Assembly: GCF_031846515.1 (NCBI RefSeq)
Contig: NZ_JAVRHO010000004.1
Coordinates: 62,001-126,000 of the forward strand
Origin: Autumnicola lenta
GTDB taxonomy: Bacteria > Bacteroidota > Bacteroidia > Flavobacteriales > Flavobacteriaceae
DNA length: 64,000 nucleotides
Reading direction: 5' to 3'
The notes under the pieces were generated by a model. The model saw nothing but the letters and a program-made list of their open reading frames with translations, searched no databases and was not told where the DNA came from. Every line of letters begins with the position of its first letter. Positions within the stretch are counted from its first letter, which is position 1. A program made the translations under genes and the position numbers. Positions 1 through 9,060 of the stretch are shown here, in pieces.

Positions 1-522
1 TTCGACATTGATGCATACCAACTTTTAGCAAAAACTTTTGGTGGCAGCGGATTCGACATTGCTGCTGCGCAAAATAATAATCCTGTGACTTATCAATTAA
101 CAGGAACCGGAAGAACGGTCTTAAATGCCGATTTTCATCCTGCTTTTAAAGATGGCCTGTTTTTTGTTTATCTGAACAACAAACAGAACAGCAGGCAGGC
201 CATTGCTCACTATAAAAATCAGCCACAGGAGAACCTGAATGTTCTAATTGAGAAAATTTCTAATATTACCCTTCAATTTATTGAATGCACAAGTCTAGCA
301 GAGTTTGAAATGCTTATTGAAATTCATGAGACGCTCATTTCTCAGGCAATAAACCTTCCGAAGGTGAAAACGGAGCTGTTTAATGACTATCCGCGTAAAA
401 TAAAAAGCCTTGGCGGCTGGGGCGGTGATTTTGTAATGGCCACCGGAGGAGAAAACGAAAAAGAGTATTTCCGAAGTAAGGGTTACAACACCATCTTTTC
501 TTATGAAGATATTATATTGTAG
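1..522 (+). CDS. GYDIA-family GHMP kinase, C-terminal part (5' end outside window)
   Basis: The reading frame is open from base 1, so the gene starts upstream of the window; an internal ATG at 85 is not the real start. The visible 173 residues begin near a GGSGFDIAAA motif, which matches the GSGYDIA/GFDIA signature of a flavobacterial GHMP-kinase family (galactokinase / homoserine / mevalonate / phosphomevalonate kinase fold). A Gly-rich stretch (GGWGGDFVMATG) near the end fits the C-terminal GHMP motif. Known relatives often sit near mevalonate-pathway genes, so a role in isoprenoid precursor phosphorylation is plausible. The substrate cannot be read from this fragment and the ATP-binding N-terminal half is not visible. 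Confidence 0.8.
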   Translation, partial: FDIDAYQLLAKTFGGSGFDIAAAQNNNPVTYQLTGTGRTVLNADFHPAFKDGLFFVYLNNKQNSRQAIAHYKNQPQENLNVLIEKISNITLQFIECTSLAEFEMLIEIHETLISQAINLPKVKTELFNDYPRKIKSLGGWGGDFVMATGGENEKEYFRSKGYNTIFSYEDIIL

Positions 523-1136
523 ATATTTTTCAAGTAAAGAACCCTGCGCTACAGGAAATGCCTGAAAAATTGCTTTTAAATGATAAAATGTTGGTCCTTG
601 GTCTAATCTCTGGATCAGGCAGCAATATACTCACTCTTATACGTTAATAATTGCCATTTTTGAGGCTTCATCTTAGAATAACTACAAGACCAGTCAGGTT
701 TTAAAAACCTGGCTGGTCTGAGCTTTACCAAGAAGTATAGCACTGAACAGCTTGAGGTAACCATATTTGCCATTTTCGAGGCATCGCCTAAGATGCCCTG
801 CCTTAGCGCACACGCCCAGGAAATTTCATTTAAAAATTCATACGATTTAGAAGTGAAATTGGATTTCACAGCATGTTATTACCCTTCCGTCTTTATCAGC
901 GAAGCTGATAAAGCCACCTTCCCTTGAAAAAAGGGAAGGAGCCTTTAACTTGATCTTACTGGCCTTTCAGCATGCACCTGCAAAATCGGCAATTATCGGC
1001 ATACAGCTGATTGCGGTTCTATTAATCTTAGTTATAATTATTCGTGCATTGGTGGTTACAAATCTTAATACCAAAATATTTAGCCAAAAATTCACCCGAA
1101 AAAGTAAATACTTCAAAATGGCAATTATCGTACATT
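523..1136. repeat. Gene-free spacer with dispersed repeats and hairpins
   Basis: No convincing gene is present; short frames here lack family character. The spacer holds several members of the intergenic repeat seen across the window (near 644-669, 754-785, 981-1009 and 1113-1136, in both orientations). It also holds a strong hairpin at about 687-719 (AGACCAGTCAGGT pairing with a later CCTGGCTGGTCT), a perfect inverted repeat CTTTATCAGC/GCTGATAAAG at 891-913, and another, CCTTCCCTT/AAGGGAAGG, at 917-939. The hairpins may end transcription of the GHMP kinase, but none has a clean T-run. Confidence 0.6.
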
Positions 1137-1140
1137 AAAC

Positions 1141-1169
1141 AAAAAAGTCTCCGTAGTGGAGACTTTTTT
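1141..1169 (-). terminator. Intrinsic terminator of the leftward coaX-ppiD cluster
   Basis: GTCTCC (1147-1152) and GGAGAC (1158-1163) form a perfect 6-bp stem with a 5-base loop. It is flanked by A-runs and T-runs, so it can act on both strands. It lies 28 bases past the stop codon of the PpiD-like gene on the minus strand. Confidence 0.75.
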
Positions 1170-1196
1170 ATATCATATGTTATTTAACTGAAACTT

Positions 1197-3317
1197 CTAG
1201 TAGAAGTTAGACCTGTTATCTTCAATCTCAGCATTTTTCTTTAGAGCTTCAAAAACTCTTGTACTGGCTTCCTGACGGCGACGCATTGTTTCCTGTTGTG
1301 CTACAGCATTGTAAGAGTTTAAGGCCGGAGCTTCATTTTTAGCTGTTACTTCAACCACATAAACTCCTTTATCTCCCGCGATAGGTGCGCTAAGGTTTCC
1401 GGTTTCCAACCCAAATGCAGTACCAACCACTTCTGGTTCGCTACCGGCACCAGGCAATGTAGGATTGTTAAGATTAACCGCGTTGGCTGTCTGAACTATT
1501 ACATTTTGGTTTTCAGCTATAGCCTCTAACGTATTACCACTAATTTCCTCTTTAATAATCTCAGCTTTTTTACGCTTTGTTAGTATCGGAATAACAGTAG
1601 AAGAAGCTTCTTCGGCACTCATTAATCCAGCACCTTTTTTTGAAGTTAATTGTGCAACAACATAACCATTAGGCGTATCAAAACGTTTAACCTCTCCCAC
1701 TTCCACATCTTCTTCAAATGCCCATTGTATTACACCTCTTTGAGGACCAACACCGGGAAGATTTTCGTCAAGTGCTTTTACTTGTTGAACTGTCCTTACA
1801 TTATAGTTTTCACTTTTTGCCTGTTCAGTAAAATCGCCGTCAGCTGCAGCAATCTGGAATTTTGTCACCTCGTTAAAAAGGTCACTTCTGGAGCTTTCTG
1901 ATGGAACGACTTCTTTTGTCACAGTAGCAATTTTAACTGCTTTCTCTTCTTCCGTCTGCTCATCTATGGAAATAACGTGATAACCCAATTCTGTTTCCAC
2001 AACACCTACATCACCTTCTTCATTATCAAAAACGTAATCTTCAAAAGCGGGAATCATTTGTCCCGGAGAAAACCATCCCAAGTCTCCCGCATTTTGTTCT
2101 TTAGAACGATCTGAAGAAAATTGTGAAACTAAATCTCCAAATTTTGACTGATCTCTTCTTACCACATTAGCAAGGCTATCTGCAAGCGCTTCTGCTTCTG
2201 CTTTGGTTCTAGTAGCTTCAGGATCTATTTGCGCTCCCTCATAAGTAACTAAAATATGGCTGGCTTTTACGGAATCAGGAATCTGTCTGGTTTCCAGCAT
2301 TCTTGTTATTTTCCAGGCATTATTTTCTTCGTAAGGACCATAGGTTTCTCCTTCTGAAAGATTAAAAATCTGCTCTGCATGCTCTCCGGAAAGATCACTT
2401 CTAAACTGAAACTGATCCTGAAAAGGAGTATCTGAGTATTGATTAACAAAATCCTCAACATCTTCTGTAGCACCAAATCCTGAAATGGTATCATTTGCTC
2501 CTGAAGCAGAATTATACTCTGCCCTGTTCTGCATCAAAGACTGGATTTCTTCCTTTGCTTCAGATTTATCTTCAGAAGAGGCAGTTTCTTCAAAATATAC
2601 ATACTGAAGGTTTACAGCTTTTTCAGTCTCAAATCTGGCCGGATGATTTTTTACATATTCGTTTATTTCAGATTTACTAACCTCCACCTCATCATCTGGA
2701 ACGGAAGTGTATGGAACCTGAACGAAGCTAAGATCGATATTGTCATTTTCTAACCTGTAAGCTTGCTCAGCTTCGGTTACTGTTGCACCAACACCTGCGC
2801 TTATCATGTTAAAGTAAAGATTCTGGCGGGCAGTTGCTGCCATGTTCTGAGTGTATTGCTGCCATTGAGCATAAGCCTGAGGAGAAGTAGCTCTCATATT
2901 GGCCACGTATTCCTTCAACCTGTTCTCGTCAAACATTCCTGCTTCGTTCTGGAAGTTAGGATTATTTGCCATCTGAACTCTGATCATCTGCGTTATTTGA
3001 TCTTCTTCAGCCCTTAAACCTATCTCTTCCAGTTGATCTTTAATAATGATCTCTCTAAGTTTTAGCTCCCAAACCCTGTTAGCAGCCTGGATATCGCTTA
3101 CATTTCCTCTCGTATTACGCTGAAGGGCCTCTACCTGCTGTGCAAATTCTTCCCGACTAACTTCTTCTCCATTTACTGTAGCAATGACGTTTTGTGACTT
3201 CTGTGAAGACAATCCGCCATTACGTATAACATCTGCCAAAACAAAAGAGAACAGAGCCAAAGCAATGATGATAATTAAGAAAACAGAACGCTGTCTGATT
3301 TTATTTAATACTGCCAT
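1197..3317 (-). CDS. ppiD: PpiD/SurA-like membrane-anchored peptidyl-prolyl isomerase
   Basis: This 706-residue protein has a short cytoplasmic N-terminus, one membrane segment (about residues 12-32) and a long extracytoplasmic part. A SurA/PpiD N-terminal chaperone region follows the membrane anchor. A parvulin-type rotamase domain lies at roughly residues 346-448, with the hallmarks KASHILV, GDLGWFSPGQM and ELGYHVISI. A second degenerate region follows. The family catalyses cis/trans isomerisation of prolyl bonds and assists folding of exported proteins at the inner membrane. It is the last gene of the leftward cluster, 96 bases after the CNNM/CBS gene, with a terminator behind it. The ppiD symbol is used by architecture, not proven orthology. 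Confidence 0.85.
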   Translation of the reverse strand: MAVLNKIRQRSVFLIIIIALALFSFVLADVIRNGGLSSQKSQNVIATVNGEEVSREEFAQQVEALQRNTRGNVSDIQAANRVWELKLREIIIKDQLEEIGLRAEEDQITQMIRVQMANNPNFQNEAGMFDENRLKEYVANMRATSPQAYAQWQQYTQNMAATARQNLYFNMISAGVGATVTEAEQAYRLENDNIDLSFVQVPYTSVPDDEVEVSKSEINEYVKNHPARFETEKAVNLQYVYFEETASSEDKSEAKEEIQSLMQNRAEYNSASGANDTISGFGATEDVEDFVNQYSDTPFQDQFQFRSDLSGEHAEQIFNLSEGETYGPYEENNAWKITRMLETRQIPDSVKASHILVTYEGAQIDPEATRTKAEAEALADSLANVVRRDQSKFGDLVSQFSSDRSKEQNAGDLGWFSPGQMIPAFEDYVFDNEEGDVGVVETELGYHVISIDEQTEEEKAVKIATVTKEVVPSESSRSDLFNEVTKFQIAAADGDFTEQAKSENYNVRTVQQVKALDENLPGVGPQRGVIQWAFEEDVEVGEVKRFDTPNGYVVAQLTSKKGAGLMSAEEASSTVIPILTKRKKAEIIKEEISGNTLEAIAENQNVIVQTANAVNLNNPTLPGAGSEPEVVGTAFGLETGNLSAPIAGDKGVYVVEVTAKNEAPALNSYNAVAQQETMRRRQEASTRVFEALKKNAEIEDNRSNFY

Positions 3318-3413
3318 TTGTAATTAATTTTTTATCAAAATATAGTGGGCGAAAATAGTGTTTTTAGCCTAATTATAAAACTTATAATTAGCAAAATATT
3401 AACTCGCAGAAAA

Positions 3414-4703
3414 TTAGTCAGCAGGTTTGACTTTTACCTCTACCACCTCAATTTTTGTATTGGAAACTTCGAGGATCAGGAATTCAAAATTTTCAATTTT
3501 AAGAACCTCTCCCTGCTGCGGAATTTCTTCAGTATGATTTACAATATACCCCCCAAGGGTTTCATAGTTTTCACCAACCGGAATGTCCAGTTTGTAAGCT
3601 TCATTTACATAATCTACTTCTGTCCTTGCAGAGAAACGGTAATAATCTTCATCAAGTTTTTCCTCAATTAGAATGGCGGAATCATGCTCATCCTCAATTT
3701 CCCCAAAAAGTTCCTCGACAATATCTTCTACAGTCATCATCCCGCTTGTACCACCGTATTCGTCTATAACAACGGCTATGCTTTTTCGCTTTTTGATTAG
3801 TACGTTAAGAACATCTTTCACCCACATGGTTTCCGGAACAAAAACAACAGGTAAAAGCACAGATTTTATGGATGTTGGCTTTTTGAACAATTCGAATGAA
3901 TGAACGTAGCCTATAATATCGTCTATGGTTTCGTTATAAATCAGGATTTTGGACAAACCGGTTTCTGTAAATTTATTAATAAGATCCCCTGGGTTTTCTT
4001 TTTGATCGACCGCAATAATTTCTGTCCTGGGAATCATTACCTCGCGGGCTTTAATTTCAGAAAATTCTAAGGCATTCTGAAAAATCTGGATCTCGGAATC
4101 TACTTCTTCATTCTCCTCTACGGTTTCCATCTGCTCACTTATAAAATTTCCAAGCTCTACCTTGGTAAAAGCAAGTTGAACCTCGTCCCCTTCAGTTTTA
4201 AAAAACCTCTTCAGCACCTTGTCTGAAACCCATATGACAAAAGAAGAAATAAAACTAAAGAGCAGGTAAAAGAAATAAGCCGGTACGGCAAAAAGCTTAA
4301 GCATGGAATTGGCATAAATCTGAAAGAAAACCTTTGGAAGAAATTCCGCAGTTAGCAAAATAACCAAGGTAGATATTACCGTTTGGGTAAAAAGGCTTAA
4401 ATCTACAATGAGATATCTTAGTATATCATTCTCCACTGGACGCATTCCCACAAGCCATTCCATTAAGAGATCACCCATAAAAAAGCCGTAGACAACAAGT
4501 GCGATATTATTCCCTACCAGCATGGTAGCAATAAATTTGGAAGGTTTTTTTGTGAGCTTTTTCAGAACCGTAGCAAGAAAATCGTTCTGACGTTTTTCAA
4601 TTTCAATAAAAATCTTATTGGAGGAAACGTACGCGATTTCCATTCCGGAGAAAAAAGCAGAAAATACAAGGGAAAGAACAATAATTAGAACATCTATATT
4701 CAT
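3414..4703 (-). CDS. CNNM/CBS-domain CorC/HlyC-family membrane protein
   Basis: The 429-residue protein has an N-terminal DUF21/CNNM membrane domain (about residues 1-170, several hydrophobic helices), then a CBS pair starting at REVMIPRTEI (about residues 215-330). It ends in a CorC/HlyC transporter-associated domain carrying VVIDEYGGTSGMMTVEDIVEELFGE. Family members are linked to Mg2+/Co2+ export and are often annotated as hemolysins. The paralogous gliding protein GldE shares this architecture, but gldE normally sits beside gldD and ssb, which are absent here. It lies 5 bases after a small membrane protein gene and is probably co-transcribed with it and lptC. Confidence 0.85.
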   Translation of the reverse strand: MNIDVLIIVLSLVFSAFFSGMEIAYVSSNKIFIEIEKRQNDFLATVLKKLTKKPSKFIATMLVGNNIALVVYGFFMGDLLMEWLVGMRPVENDILRYLIVDLSLFTQTVISTLVILLTAEFLPKVFFQIYANSMLKLFAVPAYFFYLLFSFISSFVIWVSDKVLKRFFKTEGDEVQLAFTKVELGNFISEQMETVEENEEVDSEIQIFQNALEFSEIKAREVMIPRTEIIAVDQKENPGDLINKFTETGLSKILIYNETIDDIIGYVHSFELFKKPTSIKSVLLPVVFVPETMWVKDVLNVLIKKRKSIAVVIDEYGGTSGMMTVEDIVEELFGEIEDEHDSAILIEEKLDEDYYRFSARTEVDYVNEAYKLDIPVGENYETLGGYIVNHTEEIPQQGEVLKIENFEFLILEVSNTKIEVVEVKVKPAD

Positions 4704-4708
4704 ATAGA

Positions 4709-4900
4709 TTATTTGTTTCGGTCCTTAAGCTTTTTTCTAAAGCGCCTTTTAAAGAAAAACATGAAGATGGAAATTAGAGCGAAAAATATGAATATATAAG
4801 CTCTGTCCCTTTCGAGATCCCATATCCTGATAGTTTCAAAGATGAAGAATGCAGCAAAAGCTAAATATGCATATTCAAAAAATTTGAAGTATTTACTCAT
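4709..4900 (-). CDS. Small two-helix membrane protein
   Basis: A 63-residue protein with two hydrophobic segments (about residues 7-24 and 33-50) and a very basic tail (KRRFRKKLKDRNK), predicting both ends in the cytoplasm. It overlaps the end of lptC by 8 bases and ends 5 bases before the CNNM/CBS gene, so translational coupling is likely. No named family is recognised. Its fixed position between lptC and the CNNM gene is the best hint that it is a real envelope-related gene. Confidence 0.7.
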   Translation of the reverse strand: MSKYFKFFEYAYLAFAAFFIFETIRIWDLERDRAYIFIFFALISIFMFFFKRRFRKKLKDRNK

Positions 4901-5462
4901 CCTCTTCTTCGTCTATTATTTGTACTCCTACGTTTGTCCTGGAACGGAAATTACCGAAATTTTGGTTAGAATCAAAACCCTGTCCTTCGTTTACAGCACC
5001 ATTTGGGAATTTGATGGTGTTAGCCCTGTCTGTAAATACCCAGCTCCTGTTCTGATCCCAATAAAGCTGATTCGCTTCTAACTGGGTGCTATCACTAGTA
5101 ACAATAATTACGTTGCCCCTAAGATCAATTAAACCCGTTTCCTCATATATAATACCATAATTGGAATTTACAGTGTTCTTCTTATTCTCTTCATCAAAAA
5201 ACTCTACTTCAACCCCATCAGGAAATTCCCGGTAAGGGAATTCTTTATTGGTGTAATCGAACATTTTAGGACTACGCAAAATAGCAACGAGCCTGCCAGA
5301 ATCAGTGAACTTAAGATTTAAACCTTCAGCAACCGCCTGCGGCGAATCTCCCTCTAAGTCCATTTCACGGACTTCATTCAAGTTGCCCTGGCATGAAAAA
5401 AGTATTGTCACGCCGATAAGCGTGACAATACCTGAAATTATATGATTATATGTAAACTTCAT
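4893..5462 (-). CDS. lptC: LptC-like LPS export lipoprotein
   Basis: The N-terminus (MKFTYNHIISGI...) is a signal or anchor sequence followed by a lipobox-like LFSC, so it is probably a lipoprotein. The rest matches the LptC/YrbK family, whose members pass lipopolysaccharide from the LptBFG transporter to LptA across the periplasm; the beta-strand pattern (GLNLKFTDSGRLVAIL, GNVIIVTSDSTQLEANQLYWD) is typical. I chose the ATG at 5462, one base after the stop of the preceding TPR gene, rather than an in-frame ATG at 5495 inside that gene, because only the inner start places the hydrophobic signal at the N-terminus. The C-terminus is acidic (DEEEDE). Confidence 0.8.
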   Translation of the reverse strand: MKFTYNHIISGIVTLIGVTILFSCQGNLNEVREMDLEGDSPQAVAEGLNLKFTDSGRLVAILRSPKMFDYTNKEFPYREFPDGVEVEFFDEENKKNTVNSNYGIIYEETGLIDLRGNVIIVTSDSTQLEANQLYWDQNRSWVFTDRANTIKFPNGAVNEGQGFDSNQNFGNFRSRTNVGVQIIDEEEDE

Positions 5463-5463
5463 T

Positions 5464-6840
5464 CTACATCTGAGGGATACGGACTGTCTCACCAATCCAG
5501 CATCCTATTTGTATCGCTTCTCCTGCACTTCTACCAGCCTGGAATACTTCAGACTTCTGGGGAGCTCTACCTCTATAACTTGCTGCTGCCTGGCTTGCAT
5601 TACTGGAGATAGAAGGATCTACCCTACCTGCCCTTGCAGCGTAATCTGCAGCCAACCAGTAGACCGCTCTTTTGTTGAAAGGAGTATCACCACAATTGTT
5701 AGCACTCTGAGCAATCATATTAGCGATTTGCAAGTAAGCAGTCCCCATAGAAGGTCTTGCTTCCAAAGCTCTTCTATAATAAGTTCTTGCCTGACCAAAG
5801 CTTCCTCTTTCTTTATAGTTGCTTGCAATTCTATAGTAAATCCTTGCCTGATCACTAGGATCTTCCTCTAACTCTGCAGCTTCATTATAATACTCAAGAG
5901 CTTTAGCTCTGTCGCCATCAGCCTCTGCCAATTGTCCTAATGAGAAAGCAGAATTTGCGGAAGGCTGTAACTGGTGTAAAGCTTCAGAAACCTCGAAAAA
6001 TAACGGATCTTCTGTACAGTCTTTAGCAGACAACCTGGCGTTGGCATTCTGCAACCAATCTACATCTGATTTCCTTTCTTCGAAATCTTTCTTGTACAAA
6101 GGAATAAGGTTATCACAATCTGCCCTTGCTCCCAACTTAGCATTAAGTGCATTTTTAACCATATTGTAATTATTCAGGTTAATTTCAGCATACTTGATTT
6201 GCGTTGTTTCTTTAGAAGTAAGCTCTTCACCTGCCTCCTGCTTTTCAAGAAGCGGAGCTAAATTTTCAGCAGCATCATTCTCTTCTTCTTCTATTTTAGC
6301 CATTACCCTATCGTAAATGTCAAAAACATCCTGAAGTTCTCTGTCTCCTGCATCCTGCATTTCTACCATCAGGTCAAAATATGCATAAAGACCTTTTGCA
6401 CTGGTAAAATTCTCACTATCCTCAGTATATGCTTTATCATATGCGTTATACAACTCTTCTTTAGTACCTATTTTATTATCGTACTTAAGTTGTGCAATAT
6501 CACCATAAACTTTCCCTTTACTTGTTTGTTCAGGATAAAGCTCAAGACGCTGCTCCCATACAGAAACAAGTTCTTCTATAAGAGGTTCTTTTTCTGCCTC
6601 GCTTCCAGCTTTATTAATTTTATCTTCTAAAATCCTTTCAAGATATTGGTATGTTGCCAAACTGTAGTCCGGACATTTCTCCCTAACATTTTGCAGAGGC
6701 TGGTAAGCCGCGTCATAATTTTTAGCTTTGGCATCATCATACGCCAGTGCAGCCATCGTTGGACAATCATTGGACTGCGCACTTATTACGCCTGAACCTA
6801 ATAACGCCCCAGTGACTAATGCTATAAATTTCGTTTTCAT
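5464..6840 (-). CDS. Exported tetratricopeptide-repeat protein
   Basis: A 458-residue protein with an N-terminal signal peptide ending near GVISAQ. It is rich in paired helices; TPR motifs are clearest at about residues 290-370 (ALEYYNEAAELEED, ARIYYRIASNYKERG, ARTYYRRALEARP). Such proteins act as binding scaffolds in the periplasm or at the outer membrane. It lies between an outer-membrane barrel gene (15 bases upstream) and lptC (1 base downstream), so an envelope-assembly role is a reasonable inference. The partner is unknown. Confidence 0.75.
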   Translation of the reverse strand: MKTKFIALVTGALLGSGVISAQSNDCPTMAALAYDDAKAKNYDAAYQPLQNVREKCPDYSLATYQYLERILEDKINKAGSEAEKEPLIEELVSVWEQRLELYPEQTSKGKVYGDIAQLKYDNKIGTKEELYNAYDKAYTEDSENFTSAKGLYAYFDLMVEMQDAGDRELQDVFDIYDRVMAKIEEEENDAAENLAPLLEKQEAGEELTSKETTQIKYAEINLNNYNMVKNALNAKLGARADCDNLIPLYKKDFEERKSDVDWLQNANARLSAKDCTEDPLFFEVSEALHQLQPSANSAFSLGQLAEADGDRAKALEYYNEAAELEEDPSDQARIYYRIASNYKERGSFGQARTYYRRALEARPSMGTAYLQIANMIAQSANNCGDTPFNKRAVYWLAADYAARAGRVDPSISSNASQAAASYRGRAPQKSEVFQAGRSAGEAIQIGCWIGETVRIPQM

Positions 6841-6855
6841 TTTTTATGTATTTGA

Positions 6856-8091
6856 TTAATTAAATCTTCTTCTTTCAAACCACTTATCATTTAAAGACAA
6901 TCCTATTGAAACCTTAAAAAAGTTTTCCTGTATTAATCCTGAATCTGTTGTACCGCGCTGACCATACTCGATTCCCAGATTTAAATTGGAAAATTGTGCT
7001 CCTACAGGTAATCCCACTCCAAAAGATATGCCAAACTCATTTATACTTTGATTGTTGAGCTGCAGCCCTGTCTCTTCATATCTAAAACCGCCACGATATA
7101 CCGCCCTTCCAAGGTAACTGGTAAAAGAGTTATAACGCGGAATATAATACCCTCCAACTCTGTACTGCGCGGCGTCCATATATTCAGCATCATCTGAATT
7201 GTTTAAAAGAAAAGAACTTTTTCCAATGCTGTTATATTCCCCACCGATAAACCATTTTCGGGGTTCTCCAATCCCCCCGCCAAGAGTAAACTGTCCCGGA
7301 AGAGCAAATTCTGTATCAGCCACATCGAGGTTCCTTGCTTCTACAATAGCTTCGCCTGTAGGAATAAAAGCCACCGTAGCCAGCTCTCTGAAATTTTCTG
7401 AAGAAAGATTTACTTCAGGAGCATAGGTACCCGCCACATGCAATCTTAGGTCATCTGAAAGCATGGCCTGATAATCTAATCCAAAGTTAAAGTTAAACCC
7501 CTGAATATCTGAGCGACGTATATCCCTTGTTCCATACTGGATATCCTCACGAACGACGACTCTTCTGTTTTGAAAATTTCCGAAGTTATAGTTGGCATCA
7601 ACACCAATACTAAAGTTTTTATTAAACTGATATCCGGCTGAAAGAAAAACTTTATTCATCCCTCCCCGTCCATTAAGTCTACTCGCAACATCCTCATTCA
7701 CATCTAAGACCCTATATCCCACAGAGGTGTATGGCACCAAACCCAGTCCAAAACCTAAATTGTTTCCAACAGGAATTCCTATACCTAAATAATCCAAAGA
7801 AGAAATTTCAGCTTCACTCTCGGCTTCATCAGACTTAAGGGTAGTCCTTTCATGACTGGCACCCAAACTATATGTTGTAAGTCGAAGTCTACCATATGAA
7901 GCGGGATTTCTAAGGTTTAAATGTATGCTATCAGAAAAAATACTTAACCCACCCATAGCCCTGTTTTCAACAGTTCCTTTAAAGTTAGTAAGTCCTATGC
8001 CGTAGTATGAATATGGAGAAGCAATGTTCTCCTGAGCAGCCGTCAAGGCGGTAGATAGAATAGCTACGATTACCAGAAATCGTTTTATCAT
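6856..8091 (-). CDS. Outer-membrane beta-barrel protein, FadL/PorV-like fold
   Basis: A 411-residue protein with a signal peptide (to about residue 19, LTAAQ). The N-terminus is typical of flavobacterial PorV/FadL-like barrels (SPYSYYGIGL, NRAMGGLSI, NLRNPASYG), and alternating amphipathic strands follow to the C-terminus (FFKVSIGLSLNDKWFERRRF). Its start codon overlaps the stop of coaX in an ATGA arrangement, so the two are translationally coupled. The family includes fatty-acid transporters and type IX secretion components. I see nothing that fixes the substrate. Confidence 0.7.
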   Translation of the reverse strand: MIKRFLVIVAILSTALTAAQENIASPYSYYGIGLTNFKGTVENRAMGGLSIFSDSIHLNLRNPASYGRLRLTTYSLGASHERTTLKSDEAESEAEISSLDYLGIGIPVGNNLGFGLGLVPYTSVGYRVLDVNEDVASRLNGRGGMNKVFLSAGYQFNKNFSIGVDANYNFGNFQNRRVVVREDIQYGTRDIRRSDIQGFNFNFGLDYQAMLSDDLRLHVAGTYAPEVNLSSENFRELATVAFIPTGEAIVEARNLDVADTEFALPGQFTLGGGIGEPRKWFIGGEYNSIGKSSFLLNNSDDAEYMDAAQYRVGGYYIPRYNSFTSYLGRAVYRGGFRYEETGLQLNNQSINEFGISFGVGLPVGAQFSNLNLGIEYGQRGTTDSGLIQENFFKVSIGLSLNDKWFERRRFN

Positions 8092-8819
8092 TGAGTCTTA
8101 TTAAATTCTAAAATGTGGTTCAATCCCTCCAGGAGAAAATTTGAATTGGCAAATATGCCATTTTTTAACCGCATTGACAAAAATTGAGTATCTCCACCTG
8201 TTAAAATAATTGTTAAATCTTTGTATTCAGTGGCATACGAGGCCATTACACCTTCAATTTCCAGCAGCAGTCCGTTTACCACTCCAGAGTTAATAGACCC
8301 TTCTGTAGAAGTGCCGATTAACTGCAAATTCTCTCCTGGTTTTAATAACGGCAAGTTTGCCGTAAACTTGTGCAGCGCCTTAAATCTCATTTCCAGACCG
8401 GGAGAAATAGCACCACCTAAATACTCTTCTTTTTTATTTTTAAAGTCGAAAGTCACACAAGTCCCTGCATCAACAACCAATGTGTTCTTCTGGGGGAATT
8501 TTGCCACAGCCGCGGCGACCAGGGCAATTCTATCTTTCCCCAAAGTAGAAGGAGTAGCATATTTATTTTTAAAGGGCAGTGATAAAGCCGGAGTCAGTTC
8601 AATAAGATTTGTGCTTTGCTGAAGTATTTTTTTTTCTTCAGAAATGGTATTCACTACACTGGAGAGCATGCAATCTTTAATTTCCGGAAACTGATCTTTT
8701 ATTTTTCGAAAATTTTTAAAAAAATCTGACAGGGAAAAAATCCGTTTATCTAAAAGGCTATTCTTTTGAAAAACAGCCATTTTAACCGAAGTATTTCCAA
8801 TATCTACTACTAAATTCAT
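8088..8819 (-). CDS. coaX: Type III pantothenate kinase
   Basis: The 243-residue protein carries the ASKHA-fold motifs of CoaX: DIGNTSVKMAVF at the N-terminus (phosphate-1), DAGTCVTFDF (about residues 118-127, phosphate-2) and GGAISPGLEMRF. It phosphorylates pantothenate, the first step of coenzyme A synthesis. Type III enzymes need a monovalent cation and resist CoA feedback. It heads the leftward cluster, and the next gene overlaps it by 4 bases. Length and motifs fit the family fully. Confidence 0.93.
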   Translation of the reverse strand: MNLVVDIGNTSVKMAVFQKNSLLDKRIFSLSDFFKNFRKIKDQFPEIKDCMLSSVVNTISEEKKILQQSTNLIELTPALSLPFKNKYATPSTLGKDRIALVAAAVAKFPQKNTLVVDAGTCVTFDFKNKKEEYLGGAISPGLEMRFKALHKFTANLPLLKPGENLQLIGTSTEGSINSGVVNGLLLEIEGVMASYATEYKDLTIILTGGDTQFLSMRLKNGIFANSNFLLEGLNHILEFNKTQ

Positions 8820-8870
8820 GAGGCAAAATTTGAAATTACTAAATTACAAAAGCATTTTTTTAATATTTCC

Positions 8871-8902
8871 TTTGTGAGTTAATAAAAATGAAATTATATT
8901 TG
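8871..8902 (+). promoter_or_regulatory. Bacteroidetes-type promoter of tRNA-Phe
   Basis: TTTG (8871-8874) is followed after 20 bases by TATATTTG (8895-8902), matching the TTTG / TAnnTTTG consensus of the Bacteroidota primary sigma factor. Transcription should start a few bases later, just ahead of the tRNA at 8921. Confidence 0.75.
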
Positions 8903-8920
8903 CCACCGCTTACAAGCACT

Positions 8921-8993
8921 GGTGCCTTAGCTCAGTTGGTAGAGCAAAGGACTGAAAATCCTTGTGTCCCTGGTTCGATTCCTGGAGGCACCA
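8921..8993 (+). tRNA. tRNA-Phe (anticodon GAA)
   Basis: The 73-base gene folds into a cloverleaf: acceptor GGTGCCT pairing with AGGCACC, D-arm GCTC/GAGC, anticodon stem AAGGA/TCCTT with loop CTGAAAA (anticodon GAA), and a TTCGATT T-loop. The T-stem has one T-T mismatch. CCA is not encoded. A canonical promoter precedes it and a hairpin terminator follows. Confidence 0.95.
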
Positions 8994-8998
8994 CTTGA

Positions 8999-9027
8999 AA
9001 ACCCGAGACAAACGTCTTGGGTTTTTT
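8999..9027 (+). terminator. Terminator after tRNA-Phe
   Basis: AAACCCGAGAC (8999-9009) pairs with GTCTTGGGTTT (9014-9024) through one G-T wobble, and a T-run reaches 9027. It lies six bases past the tRNA. Confidence 0.8.
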
Positions 9028-9060
9028 CGTTTTACAGCACCGCTTGGACTGAAAAAGGGA

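Noticed and set aside
615..1138. Two short open frames (84 and 62 residues)
   Set aside because: They run through hairpins and repeat-family copies and show no domain, signal or membrane pattern.
3414..4703. Identity as gliding protein GldE
   Set aside because: The CNNM/CBS architecture fits, but the neighbours gldD and ssb are absent and the lptC/ppiD context points to the general CorC/HlyC homologue.
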